NCBI GenBank assembly: GCA_905373605.1 | Contig: CAJPTO010000046.1 | Span: forward strand, 1-16,484 | From: an uncultured Prevotella sp. | GTDB lineage: Bacteria > Bacteroidota > Bacteroidia > Bacteroidales > Bacteroidaceae | Direction: 5' to 3' | Length of the DNA stretch: 16,484 nucleotides | Shown: positions 1-8,100 of the stretch, one piece after another | Position numbering within the stretch: the first letter of the stretch is position 1 | How the letters are laid out: each line of letters starts with the position of its first letter | Notes under the pieces: generated by a model | Databases searched by the model: none | What the model was told of the DNA's origin: nothing | What the model saw: only the letters and a program-made list of their open reading frames with translations | Translations under genes and position numbers: made by a program

Positions 1-701
1 ATAACACTTAACAAATTTTATATTTATAAATTTGGAATTGAACATAGATTACGCGATAGTTGGCGTAACGATGAATTCTAATGGGTTCTAGATGCTAACT
101 ATCATAAATTAAAATCAAGATAACTTCATTGTTAATATGGTGTGGTTGGACAGAGGCGTTAGTCCTTCTTTTCACCTTCTTTGTTTAGTGGTTATAGGCA
201 AAAAGAAATGCGTTTGGAATTGTTGCTTAGCCTGTAGAGAAGTTTGAGGGTTGGTTCTTTTTTTAGGGGTTGAATCGATTTAAAAGATTTCCGCGCAAAG
301 TGCGCTGGCTAATTATCAACGTAATTACCCTTCGCGGTACTACGAAATGTGATACGCTACACGAAGAAATCTTCCAAATCGTTTCAATTTTTTCAAATTA
401 TTGAGCATTTTGTTGCTCCTAGCGTTTCCAAAACGCTTTTTCTTGACGGCATTTGCGCGCTTTTCTGCAGAAATACTCCACGTGGGTTGCGCTTCAACGT
501 GAAAACTCAGTCTGGAAGCTTTGCCTACATGGCATTTCTAAAACCATTTCTTCTCGACGATGAAAACGTAATTTTGGCAGTGACACCACCTTGTTGACGC
601 GATGAATAATGCACAGAAATCGCCATCAACTGATGTTTTGCGAAGTCGTCAGCCCATACTTTGCACACACGCGAACTTGCATGTCGTCAACCCTTTGCCT
701 T
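1..701. other. Intergenic region without a convincing gene
   Basis: The first 250 bases are AT-rich and stop-rich in all frames. One open frame on the plus strand (349-597) encodes 82 residues with no signal peptide, domain or family resemblance, and I regard it as chance. Several small inverted repeats are present: GCGCA/TGCGC at 293-305, TAATTA/TAATTA at 311-328, GAGCA/TGCTC at 403-418, and AGCGTTT/AAACGCT at 421-437. A TAnnTTTG box occurs at 27-34 but without a matching upstream element. Any transcript crossing this region would be non-coding, either a small RNA or the 3' tail of the minus-strand glycosyltransferase message. Confidence 0.6.
421..441 (+). terminator. Weak terminator-like hairpin
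   Basis: A 7-bp stem (AGCGTTT 421-427, AAACGCT 431-437) with a 3-nt loop is followed by a short T run to 441 on the plus strand. A second small hairpin (403-418) lies directly before it. No plus-strand gene precedes it in the window, so what it would terminate is unknown. The stem is short and AT-rich, and chance is a real possibility. Confidence 0.22.
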
Positions 702-1538
702 TCATCCTTGGCTAAGCACCACCAGCTTATTGTCGCCAATCTTAGCCGCCATCACCGAATAGCTGCTTCCTGCCGAGCCATATATGGTGGAAGTGGCGGC
801 CAAAGTCCACATTTCTGCCAGGCCGCCCCTAATGCCTGCAATGCCATTGCGTGCCGCTGGTTTGCCGGAAGTGATGATGCGGCTGCCAAATTCAGCCTTT
901 AAAGCGGCTTTAGTAGCTTCGTCGTCGGTTGCAAGAAAGATGTGTGTGTCGGCGTGGAGGTCTATTTCTCGCTGTGCAGCATCGACAAAAAGGGCAAGCG
1001 GACTACGTTCTATCGACTCCTTATTGTCTGTTCGCCTGATATGCATGCCGATGGTATGCGCAGAGAATTGGGCTTCGTAGCCGCGCACTTCTTCGATAAC
1101 TTCCTCGACTGGACGGAACAACTGCCGATAAACAGCGTTGGGAACGTGCCCGAAATCCTGGTAACAGCTCATGTAACTGTTCTTTCCTGCAGCCCAGGCA
1201 TTAAAGTCGAAGCCTTGATTTTTTAGCGGCGTAACCTGCCATTCGTCAATGCGTTGGCCGAAACAAAGCCGCTGGTATAGCAGCGGGAGACGGAAATTGC
1301 GCTTCCTGGGACGGTCGAGTGTGAGCTGTTCCCAAGCCTTAGCTTCCCTTGCCGTCATCTCTGGGGTAGCAATAGGTTCGAAAATGGTGTGGAAGGGCGC
1401 GTTGAGTGCCCAGTCGCGAAACCAAACGGCTTCGACTCTAACGCCCGTATCTGCCGCCAATTGCCATGCCGAGGCCATCGCTCGCATTCTGTTAGCCAGT
1501 CCGCCAGAGGGTACAAAAAGTAGTTTTCCTGTATTCAT
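702..1538 (-). CDS. Fucosyltransferase-like (NodZ/FUT8-type fold) glycosyltransferase
   Basis: This is a 278-residue protein probably transferring a sugar from a nucleotide donor onto a surface glycan in the cytoplasm. Three short motifs recall the alpha-1,6-fucosyltransferase/NodZ superfamily. A glycine-rich loop GGLANRMRAM lies at residues 12-21 after a hydrophobic first strand. HIRRTDN at 166-172 corresponds to the H-x-R-R-T-D donor-binding motif. FLATDD at 201-206 and a small-residue stretch with STIYGSAGSSYS near 250-261 resemble the last two family motifs. There is no signal peptide or membrane segment, consistent with a soluble or peripheral enzyme. The start at 1538 is preceded by an A-rich leader, usual in this phylum. 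It stands alone rather than in a polysaccharide locus, 250 nt from the next minus-strand gene. Donor and acceptor cannot be read from sequence, so fucose is only a family-based guess. Confidence 0.68.
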   Translation of the reverse strand: MNTGKLLFVPSGGLANRMRAMASAWQLAADTGVRVEAVWFRDWALNAPFHTIFEPIATPEMTAREAKAWEQLTLDRPRKRNFRLPLLYQRLCFGQRIDEWQVTPLKNQGFDFNAWAAGKNSYMSCYQDFGHVPNAVYRQLFRPVEEVIEEVRGYEAQFSAHTIGMHIRRTDNKESIERSPLALFVDAAQREIDLHADTHIFLATDDEATKAALKAEFGSRIITSGKPAARNGIAGIRGGLAEMWTLAATSTIYGSAGSSYSVMAAKIGDNKLVVLSQG

Positions 1539-1788
1539 TGTATTTTATTTCTTTCTGTGATAAGACGATAAGAGCTTTTGGAGCATTGTTTCTGTGTGTT
1601 AGGGGCTGGTGTGCAGCAGGTTTGTTAAGGGAGATTTGTGTTACATTGTCTACATTCTTTAATCCTGTTTGCAGCCCGTTTAAAGCTCATCTCAGCCCAT
1701 TTGCATGCTTTAGTTGGTTGGTTTTAAGTCGTCAGACGGTTAGCTTTCAACCAGTGTCGTACACCATTCGGCCTTAACGCCCAACCCT

Positions 1789-3852
1789 TCATTCCATGAT
1801 GTCAAACACGTCTTCCGCTTCTTTCTTCGTCTTTTGGGGCGACTTTTCCTGCTTTTTCAAGTTCCCCTTGTCGTCAAGTAGCCCGTACGTGGTGCGTTGA
1901 ACCACAAATTCTGTTCTGCGGTTCAGCTGGTTGCAAATCTCCTGTTTGTCTTTGTCGAGCTTGGTGATGAAGTCTTCGCTCAGCACATCGCCCTCTTTCA
2001 GCCACTTATACCTTTCGGTAAGTTTCTTTTTGATGGTTTTGGGCTTCTCCTTTCCATAGCCCATAGGCGTTAATCTCTGTTGGGCGATGCCCGCATCGAT
2101 AAGGTATTGCACCACGGCATCAGCCCTTCGTTGAGCCAGAACCTTGTTATATTCGGGTGTGCCGCGATAGTCGCAGTGGGCGCTAAGCTCGATAGTAACG
2201 TTAGGATTTTCGTTAAGCAGCTTCACAAGCTCGTCTAATGCTTGCTTCGATTCGGGGCGAAGGCTGTACTTATCCAAGTCGTAGAAGATGTTGTCGATGA
2301 GTACTGGGGCTGTAATGGAAGCCAAGGGAAACTGCAATACATATTCGTGCGAGGCTTCAGAGGGCTTCACCACCAGTTCTTCCTTGTGGTTGAGGTAGCC
2401 TTTGCAAGTGGCAAGCATCACATATTCCACGCCTGGCTTCACCACTTGCCTGAACGAGCCATCGGCCAGCACGCTCAATCGGAGGTTCGTTCCGTCGTTT
2501 CCCACCATGTAAACCTGCGCAGCGGGCAGTTCGTAGCCGTCTTGCTCGTACACCCATCCCTTGATGCTTTGCACTATTTCGGGGTATTCGAAGGAATAAA
2601 TGTGGTCCCATCCGCGTGCATCACCGCGGTTGGACGAGAAGAAACCGCGGTTGTAAGGCCCTTCGAAGGTCAATCCGAAGTCGTCGCCATTCGAGTTTAA
2701 GGGAAATCCAGGATGCTCAATGTCCCATTGTCCGCCAGTGTTTTGGCGTGCCACATACACATCTAGTCCGCCCAATCCAACATGTCCGTCTGATGAGAAG
2801 TAAAGGTCGCCGTTGGGTCTGAACGTAGGAAAGCACTCATTGCCTGCAGTGTTGATGGTTTCGCCCAAGTTTTCCATCTCCCCAAGGCCGCTGGTGGTAA
2901 GGCGTATGCGCCATAAGTCTTGCCCACCTTGCCCTCCCGGCATGTCGCTTACAAAGTAAAGCCACTGTCCGTCGGGCGAAACAGCGGGATGGGCGAAGCT
3001 CGAAAGCGTGTCTTTCGATATTTCCAGCTTCGATGCCTTTGCCCAAGCAGCATCCGAACGGGCAGAAGTCATCACCTGCGCGTAGCGTGGGTAGTTGGGG
3101 TCTGTGGCACATTGGGTGAAGTACATCGTGCGTTGGTCGGGCGAAAAGGTGCAAGCCCCCTCATCGTATTCGGTGTTCAGGCCGCCTTGCACAGGTTCGG
3201 GTTTGCTCCATTTGCCTTTGTCGTCGCGTTCTGACACGAAGATGTCTGCCGGTTTTGCGCCCGTTATGCCGCTGAGGGCATCGCCTTTGGCTTCGTTTCT
3301 GGTGCTTGAGAAGTATAGTTTGTCGTGGTCGTTGCCGAAGAGCATGGGCGAATAGTCGGCTCGGTGCGAGTTAAACACATCCATTCGCTTCACGATATAG
3401 TGTGAGCCATCTTTTTTTTTCTGTGCCGCTTGTTGAGCAGAGAGTAGTCCTTCGCTGGCAAGTTTGTTTCCAGGCATCGAGTCTAGTGCCGTCTTAAACT
3501 GCGTTTCGGCCGCCTTATATGCCCCCGTCTTGAGCAGTTGTCTGCCCAAAAGCAGGTGCGTGTTGGCATCTGCAAGGCCATATCTCAGCACGTTTTGGTA
3601 AGCCGCCACAGCCTTTTGGCTGGCGTTCATTTTGTCGTAGCACAGGGCCAGCCTAGTGGATATACGCCCCCTAGCCGCCTTTTCCTTGGCTGGGGTGCGC
3701 GTATAGGCTTGCTTAAAGTTGTTGGCGGCGTCGAAATATTCGCCCAGAGCCAAATTTTTCTCACCCTTTTTGATGTAGGCATCTGCGCCACAGGATGTGG
3801 CAACGATGGCCATAGCCATCAGCAGGGCGTAAGTATGCATTGGTTTCATCAT
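1789..3852 (-). CDS. porE: PorE-like type IX secretion lipoprotein: TPR, beta-propeller, CRD and OmpA domains
   Basis: This is a 687-residue outer-membrane-associated lipoprotein. A hydrophobic signal ends in a lipobox with Cys21. TPR-like helices occupy about 25-145. A beta-propeller of PD40/WD40-like strands follows at about 155-425, with repeated blade motifs such as TFSPDQRTMYF (235-245), SPDGQWLYF (292-300) and RPNGDLYFSS (345-354). A carboxypeptidase-regulatory-like beta-sandwich lies at 428-510. An OmpA C-terminal domain spans 518-655, with the peptidoglycan-binding motif SAHCDYRGTPEYN (557-569) and RRADAV (575-580). This order and length match PorE of Porphyromonas gingivalis, which links the type IX secretion machinery to peptidoglycan (established for that protein; identity here inferred). 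Other Bacteroidetes OmpA lipoproteins share the architecture, so a paralogue is possible. The start ATG-ATG gives a normal n-region. The gene is not next to other por genes in this window. A nine-A run lies in the TPR-propeller linker. Confidence 0.78.
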   Translation of the reverse strand: MMKPMHTYALLMAMAIVATSCGADAYIKKGEKNLALGEYFDAANNFKQAYTRTPAKEKAARGRISTRLALCYDKMNASQKAVAAYQNVLRYGLADANTHLLLGRQLLKTGAYKAAETQFKTALDSMPGNKLASEGLLSAQQAAQKKKDGSHYIVKRMDVFNSHRADYSPMLFGNDHDKLYFSSTRNEAKGDALSGITGAKPADIFVSERDDKGKWSKPEPVQGGLNTEYDEGACTFSPDQRTMYFTQCATDPNYPRYAQVMTSARSDAAWAKASKLEISKDTLSSFAHPAVSPDGQWLYFVSDMPGGQGGQDLWRIRLTTSGLGEMENLGETINTAGNECFPTFRPNGDLYFSSDGHVGLGGLDVYVARQNTGGQWDIEHPGFPLNSNGDDFGLTFEGPYNRGFFSSNRGDARGWDHIYSFEYPEIVQSIKGWVYEQDGYELPAAQVYMVGNDGTNLRLSVLADGSFRQVVKPGVEYVMLATCKGYLNHKEELVVKPSEASHEYVLQFPLASITAPVLIDNIFYDLDKYSLRPESKQALDELVKLLNENPNVTIELSAHCDYRGTPEYNKVLAQRRADAVVQYLIDAGIAQQRLTPMGYGKEKPKTIKKKLTERYKWLKEGDVLSEDFITKLDKDKQEICNQLNRRTEFVVQRTTYGLLDDKGNLKKQEKSPQKTKKEAEDVFDIME
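3412..3420 (-). repeat. Nine-A homopolymer inside the porE-like coding sequence
   Basis: The coding strand carries nine consecutive A residues encoding Lys145-Lys147, in the linker between the TPR block and the propeller. Runs of this length are prone to replication or transcription slippage. A one-base shift would remove the propeller and the OmpA domain, leaving a secreted TPR fragment. The frame is intact in this sequence. Confidence 0.85.
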
Positions 3853-4072
3853 GATGTGGTATGGCGATTAGCGGTTTTTTGTATCTGTCCGCTATTATAT
3901 CTGCAACGCATTTTCGCCCTTTTTATTGTAAAGTTGCGGTTTTAAGTTGTTCTTCTCCTTGGTGTGTTCTTCCCAAGTCAAGCTTGCCATCACGCCAAGT
4001 GGCTGGTTTTCCTCATGCGTGCGCGTCAATAATAACGAGTGGGCCTAAGTTTACGTTGCTCCATAACGCAGA

Positions 4073-4103
4073 AATCCCAGCCATGAATGTTATGGCTGGG
4101 ATT
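4073..4103 (-). terminator. Terminator hairpin downstream of rplU-rpmA
   Basis: A perfect 12-bp stem (4073-4084 with 4092-4103) with a 7-nt loop starts 36 nt past the rpmA stop codon. On the minus strand it is followed only by a short T-containing stretch, not a classic T run. Its position between rpmA and the porE-like gene, both on the minus strand, suggests it ends the ribosomal-protein message. The porE-like gene would then need its own promoter in 3853-4072, where I found no clear box. Confidence 0.7.
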
Positions 4104-4139
4104 CTGTTGTTTGTTTGGAATAAGTGTAATTGTTGTTAT

Positions 4140-4403
4140 TTATGCCTCAGCTTCCGGTATTACAGAAACATAGCTTTTGTCTTTGCGGCTCTTGCGGAAG
4201 TTCACAACACCATCAACAAGTGCGAAGAGCGTGTCGTCTTTGCCGATGCCCACGTTCTTTCCTGGGTTGTGTTTCGTGCCACGTTGGCGAACGATGATGT
4301 TTCCTGCCGAAACTTTCTGACCGCCATAAATCTTAACGCCAAGTCTTTGTGAAGCCGATTCGCGTCCGTTCTTAGAACTACCAACACCTTTTTTATGTGC
4401 CAT
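4140..4403 (-). CDS. rpmA: 50S ribosomal protein L27 (bL27)
   Basis: This 87-residue basic protein matches bL27 along its whole length. It begins MAHKKGVGSSKNGRES and contains the family stretch GGQKVSAGNIIVRQRGT and the region around HNPGKNVGIGKDDTLFAL. bL27 lies near the peptidyl-transferase centre of the large subunit, where its N-terminal tail contacts tRNA substrates. The tail begins directly with the mature MAHKK sequence, so there is no sign of the N-terminal extension that is cleaved off in Firmicutes. It lies 18 nt downstream of rplU in the common bacterial L21-L27 order, clearly one operon. Its start has a strong Shine-Dalgarno sequence, uncommon for this phylum. Confidence 0.98.
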   Translation of the reverse strand: MAHKKGVGSSKNGRESASQRLGVKIYGGQKVSAGNIIVRQRGTKHNPGKNVGIGKDDTLFALVDGVVNFRKSRKDKSYVSVIPEAEA

Positions 4404-4411
4404 TCTTAATT

Positions 4412-4417
4412 CCTCCT
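4412..4417 (-). promoter_or_regulatory. Consensus Shine-Dalgarno site of rpmA
   Basis: In the 18-nt gap between rplU and rpmA the minus strand reads AGGAGG, 8 nt before the rpmA ATG. This is an ideal ribosome-binding site. None of the other starts in this window has one; they are preceded by A-rich leaders, as expected for Bacteroidetes ribosomes that largely ignore the Shine-Dalgarno signal. Confidence 0.75.
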
Positions 4418-4421
4418 GCGT

Positions 4422-4739
4422 TTAAGCGATTACTTGTTTAACTTCTACTTGCGTGAACTGAGCGCGATGACCATTCTTCTTGCGATAGTCTTTGCGGCGT
4501 TTCATCTTGAAAACGATGATCTTGTCACCTTTTACAAGGGGGTTCACAACTTCTACTACAACCTTTGCACCTGCTACGGTGGGTGCGCCCACGGTTACTG
4601 CTCCTTCTTTGTCTACAAGCAGCACCTTGTCAAACTCAACAGTGTTGCCGGCTTCCACATCCTTGATGTGGTGAACATAGAGCTTCATGCCCTGTTCCAC
4701 CTTGAACTGTTGACCGTTAATTTCTACAATTGCGTACAT
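4422..4739 (-). CDS. rplU: 50S ribosomal protein L21 (bL21)
   Basis: This 105-residue protein matches bL21. The N-terminus MYAIVEINGQQFKVEQG is the family signature, and the C-terminal block KMKRRKDYRKKNGHRAQFTQV carries the basic RNA-binding residues. bL21 binds 23S rRNA and helps assemble the large subunit. Length is normal for the family. It is the first gene of the rplU-rpmA operon, preceded by a leader of about 80 nt with a hairpin and by a TAnnTTTG promoter box on the minus strand at 4825-4832. The start is unambiguous because the protein aligns from its first residue. Confidence 0.98.
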   Translation of the reverse strand: MYAIVEINGQQFKVEQGMKLYVHHIKDVEAGNTVEFDKVLLVDKEGAVTVGAPTVAGAKVVVEVVNPLVKGDKIIVFKMKRRKDYRKKNGHRAQFTQVEVKQVIA

Positions 4740-4768
4740 TTTATAATGTTTGTAAAACGGTTTTCCGC

Positions 4769-4806
4769 GAGGCGTTCAGACTCGTTCCGACGCTTTTTTG
4801 AGCCTC
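4769..4806 (-). other. Hairpin in the rplU leader RNA
   Basis: Between the predicted start of transcription and the rplU ATG the minus-strand RNA can form a stem of GCGU/ACGC plus CGGA/UCUG (4772-4793, one bulged base, ACGAG loop). An alternative outer pairing GAGGC/GCCUC (4769-4773 with 4802-4806) shares bases with the first and so excludes part of it. Mutually exclusive pairings in a ribosomal-protein leader suggest autoregulation by a ribosomal protein, but I know of no named motif that matches. Confidence 0.35.
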
Positions 4807-4824
4807 CACGGACTAAAACAGGTG

Positions 4825-4832
4825 CAAAGTTA
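4825..4832 (-). promoter_or_regulatory. Promoter -7 box for rplU-rpmA
   Basis: The minus strand reads TAACTTTG, an exact match to the Bacteroidetes -7 consensus TAnnTTTG. Transcription would begin near 4819, giving a leader of about 80 nt before rplU. A clear TTG-type -33 element is not seen at the usual distance, so the call rests on the -7 box and its position. Confidence 0.6.
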
Positions 4833-5094
4833 CGAAATATTCTCGGGTGTTTTCATTTTATTGGGATTACACACCCATAACTTTAACGCTTATTAACATG
4901 CTGCGGCTTGTTTTTCTTTTTTGTGTTCTGCTTGTGGATGCCAGTATCTTGTCCGAACAGCCGTGAGGACATGCCTCAATGCTAACGGGATACGTCAGGT
5001 AGTTGCCTGTGTGTTTCGGGGCGTGGTGCGTGGCTTAGGCAAGGGTGGCTGCACTGGTTGGCCATGCGAGCGGCGCACATTTTTTTGCACAACG
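4833..5094. other. Intergenic region between divergent promoters
   Basis: This stretch separates the rplU promoter (minus strand) from the sensor-kinase promoter (plus strand). I see no open frame with coding character, no strong hairpin and no repeat. It could hold operator sites, but none can be named from sequence alone. Confidence 0.5.
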
Positions 5095-5126
5095 TTGCAT
5101 TTTCCGAAATTTATTCTATAAATTTG
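5095..5126 (+). promoter_or_regulatory. Promoter of the sensor kinase-response regulator cluster
   Basis: TAAATTTG at 5119-5126 matches the Bacteroidetes -7 box exactly, and TTG at 5095-5097 lies 21 nt upstream as the -33 element. Transcription would begin near 5133. This bears on the start codon: in-frame starts at 5058 or 5064 would lie upstream of the transcript, leaving TTG 5145 or ATG 5193. Confidence 0.5.
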
Positions 5127-5144
5127 CAAGCGAACAATAAACGA

Positions 5145-8100
5145 TTGACTATAAATTCTACATCCATAAAGCGGCGCATTGCGCCTTTTGTCATGCCACT
5201 CTGCGTGGGGGTGTGCATGTTGGGTCTTTTTGCTTGCGGCAACAACAACGCTGAAGAGGCAGACAGGCTCAACACTTTGGCCTATGCTTTCCACTACCGC
5301 GACCTCGACTCGACGGCAATGTACGCCCAACGCGCTTTCGATGCATCGGCTAACTATGCCAACGGCCGGGCCGAAGCCCTCAACAACCAGGCCTTCGTGT
5401 ACATTGCCAAGATGGAATTTGAAACGGCTTCGAAGCTCCTCGCCGATGTGCAGATGATGAGATTGTGCCAAAGGCAATCGCGCAACAAAGACTTTTACAA
5501 CGCTCGCGAGAGTGCCTTGCGCCGATTGAAGCGCATCAAGGAAGAGGCCTACGACCTTTCGCCCCGCCTGCGCAAACGAATGGTGTATGCCGAAACCGAA
5601 CTTTACATCGTGGCATCGGTGTATTTCTATTACATTGGATTGCCCGAGAGGGCTGTGGCCGAGCAAGAACACATCGCTCCCAATGGCGATATCCAGCAGG
5701 ATACGGCCCAATGGCTGAGCTACATGTACAACTTGGGGGCAGGCGGGCTAATAACGGCACCCACCAAGGCGGCCATCTGCCAGCAAGAGTTCGACTACCT
5801 GTTTCGCTGTTACACGCTGGCCGTTCAGAGCAATTACCCTTATTGGCAAGCCAACTCTATGCAAGCCCTCAGCGAACATCTCATACCCCCTGCACAAAGA
5901 CGACAGCTGGTGAAAGACAATGCCACGGCCATCACCATTCTTAACACCGATGCGATGCCCGATAGCTTGCTGGCAGGCAACTTGGCACAAAGGGCTTTGG
6001 TGGAGTTTTCCAATTATGGCGACGTGTATCAAACGGCAGGTGCCTACCGCACGCTCGCTTCTTGCTATTGGGAACTTAGGGATTACAAGTCGGCTTTGTT
6101 CTGCTTGCAGAACGCACTGTACCGAAATCCCATCATAAAGAGAGCTCCCGACCTGGTGTCGTCTATCTGCGAACAGCTCAGCTTGGTGTATTCGGCCATG
6201 AACGTAAAGAGCCAAAGCGATGTGAACCGCAACGTGTACCTTGACATCCAGCGACAGACAAGGCAAGACAAACTGCAAGAGGCACGTGCCGAACAGCTGG
6301 AAAACTCGTCGAAACAGCTCAATATGATGCTCATTTATGTGGGGGTGGCCATCGTGGTGGTTATTGTGTTGCTCTACATCTTCAACTCCATGCGCGCACA
6401 GCATGCCGCAAAGTATTCGCCCGAGAAGATGCTCGAACCCTTGCGACAGTGGGAAAAAACCAACGCCAGGCACGTGGAAGAGCAGAACGACCGATACGAA
6501 GAGCGGCACGAGATGCAAGAAGTGGTCAGGATGCACCTTGTGGCAAACAAGCGAAAGAACATCGAGCAGCGCGCCAAGGTGTCGCTGGTAAACTCGGTGG
6601 TGCCGTTCATCGACCGCATGCGCAACGAGATACACCGACTGAACGCCGTGAAAGAACCCGAACACATCAGGCAAGAACGGCTGGACTATGTGCGGGAGCT
6701 TACCGATGAGATAAAGGAATACAACGGCATTCTCACCCAATGGATACAGATGCGGCAAGGCGAACTGAGCCTGCATGTGGAGAGTGTGGCTCTGCAACCA
6801 CTCTTCGACATTGTGGGAAAGAGTCGAATGGCATTCGAACAAAAGGGGGTGAGCCTCGTGGTGGAGCCTACATCCGAGGTGGTTAAGGCCGACCGAACGC
6901 TCACGCTCTTCATGATTAACACGCTGATTGACAACGCGCGCAAGTTCACCGCACGAAATGATAAGGTGATGCTGCGTGCACGTGTGGCCGAAGCGGGATA
7001 TGTTGACATCCTCATTGCCGACACGGGCGTGGGCATGACCGAGGAAGAGCAGGCCCACTTGTTCGAACGCAAGGTGGTAAACTCGTCTTCGGTAGACGTG
7101 CAGACATCGCATGGCTTCGGTTTGCTCAACTGTAAGGGCATCATCGACAAATATAAGAAGGTGAGTAAGATATTCAGCGGCTGCTACATCTCGGTGGAAA
7201 GCCAGAAGGGTAGGGGCAGCGTGTTCTGCTTTCGCCTGCCAAGAGTGGTGCGCATGCTCGCTGTGGTGGTGGCTCTGGGGGCGAGTTTGGTTGCCCATGC
7301 TGCGGCCTCAACCGACAGCTTGCAGGGCAACCGCAGCAAAATTCTCGACCGAATATCGGGCAACACGCCCGAAGGCCGACTGCTGAAACGTGCCAACGCC
7401 TTCGCCGACAGTGCTTATTTTGCCAACGTTAACGGCAGATATGCCAAGGCTTTGCAGTATGCCGACAGTTGTATTGGCAAGCTCAACGCCCTGTATCGTC
7501 TCAAACATCCAGGCGGAGCGAGCCTCATGGTGCCTTATTCGCAGTCGGCCGACAAGCCCGCTGAGATACAATGGCTCAACGACAGCTTGGATACCAACTT
7601 CAGCATCATCCTCGACATACGCAACGAGAGTGCCATTGCAGCCCTTGCCTTGCACAAATGGGACCTCTACCGCTATAACAACGCCGTGTATACAAGGCTC
7701 TTCAAGGCACGTTCGGCAGACAACACGCTCGATGCTTACGTAGTGGGCATGCAGCAATCTAAGGCCAACAAAACCATCAGCATCGTGGTTTTGGTGTTGC
7801 TCTTGCTGCTTATCGTGCCGGCTTATTATGTGTTGTTCTACCGACATTACGTGGCTTACCGCATCTATGTGGAACGGGTGGAAGAGATAAATAAGGTGTT
7901 GATGAACAACGAAAAGCCCCAAGTGAAGCTCGATGCCATTGCCCGCATCATCAAAGCCATTGGCAGACATGGGGGAGAAACCGTGCAATTCAACTCGCTT
8001 AACGAGGTGGTGAGTCAAATAACCGATGTGCTGCAGAAGGGTGTGGCCCTGGAAAAGGCACGCGAAGAGAGCATCGAAATGGCCGAAGACGAACTGCATC

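Noticed and set aside
27..34. TAAATTTG box near the left end as a promoter
   Set aside because: No -33 element at the right distance within the window and no gene downstream.
349..597. 82-residue open frame on the plus strand in the 5' region
   Set aside because: No domain, signal peptide, family resemblance or promoter; the residue composition looks like translated non-coding DNA.
5748..7298. 516-residue open frame on the minus strand under the sensor kinase
   Set aside because: Antisense shadow of a clear gene: extremely His- and Val-rich, a common artefact opposite coding sequence with biased third positions.
7252..7320. Hydrophobic stretch in the kinase that resembles a signal peptide of a second, separate gene
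   Set aside because: No stop codon separates the halves, so it is better read as an internal membrane span returning the chain to the periplasm; an internal start producing the second half alone cannot be excluded.
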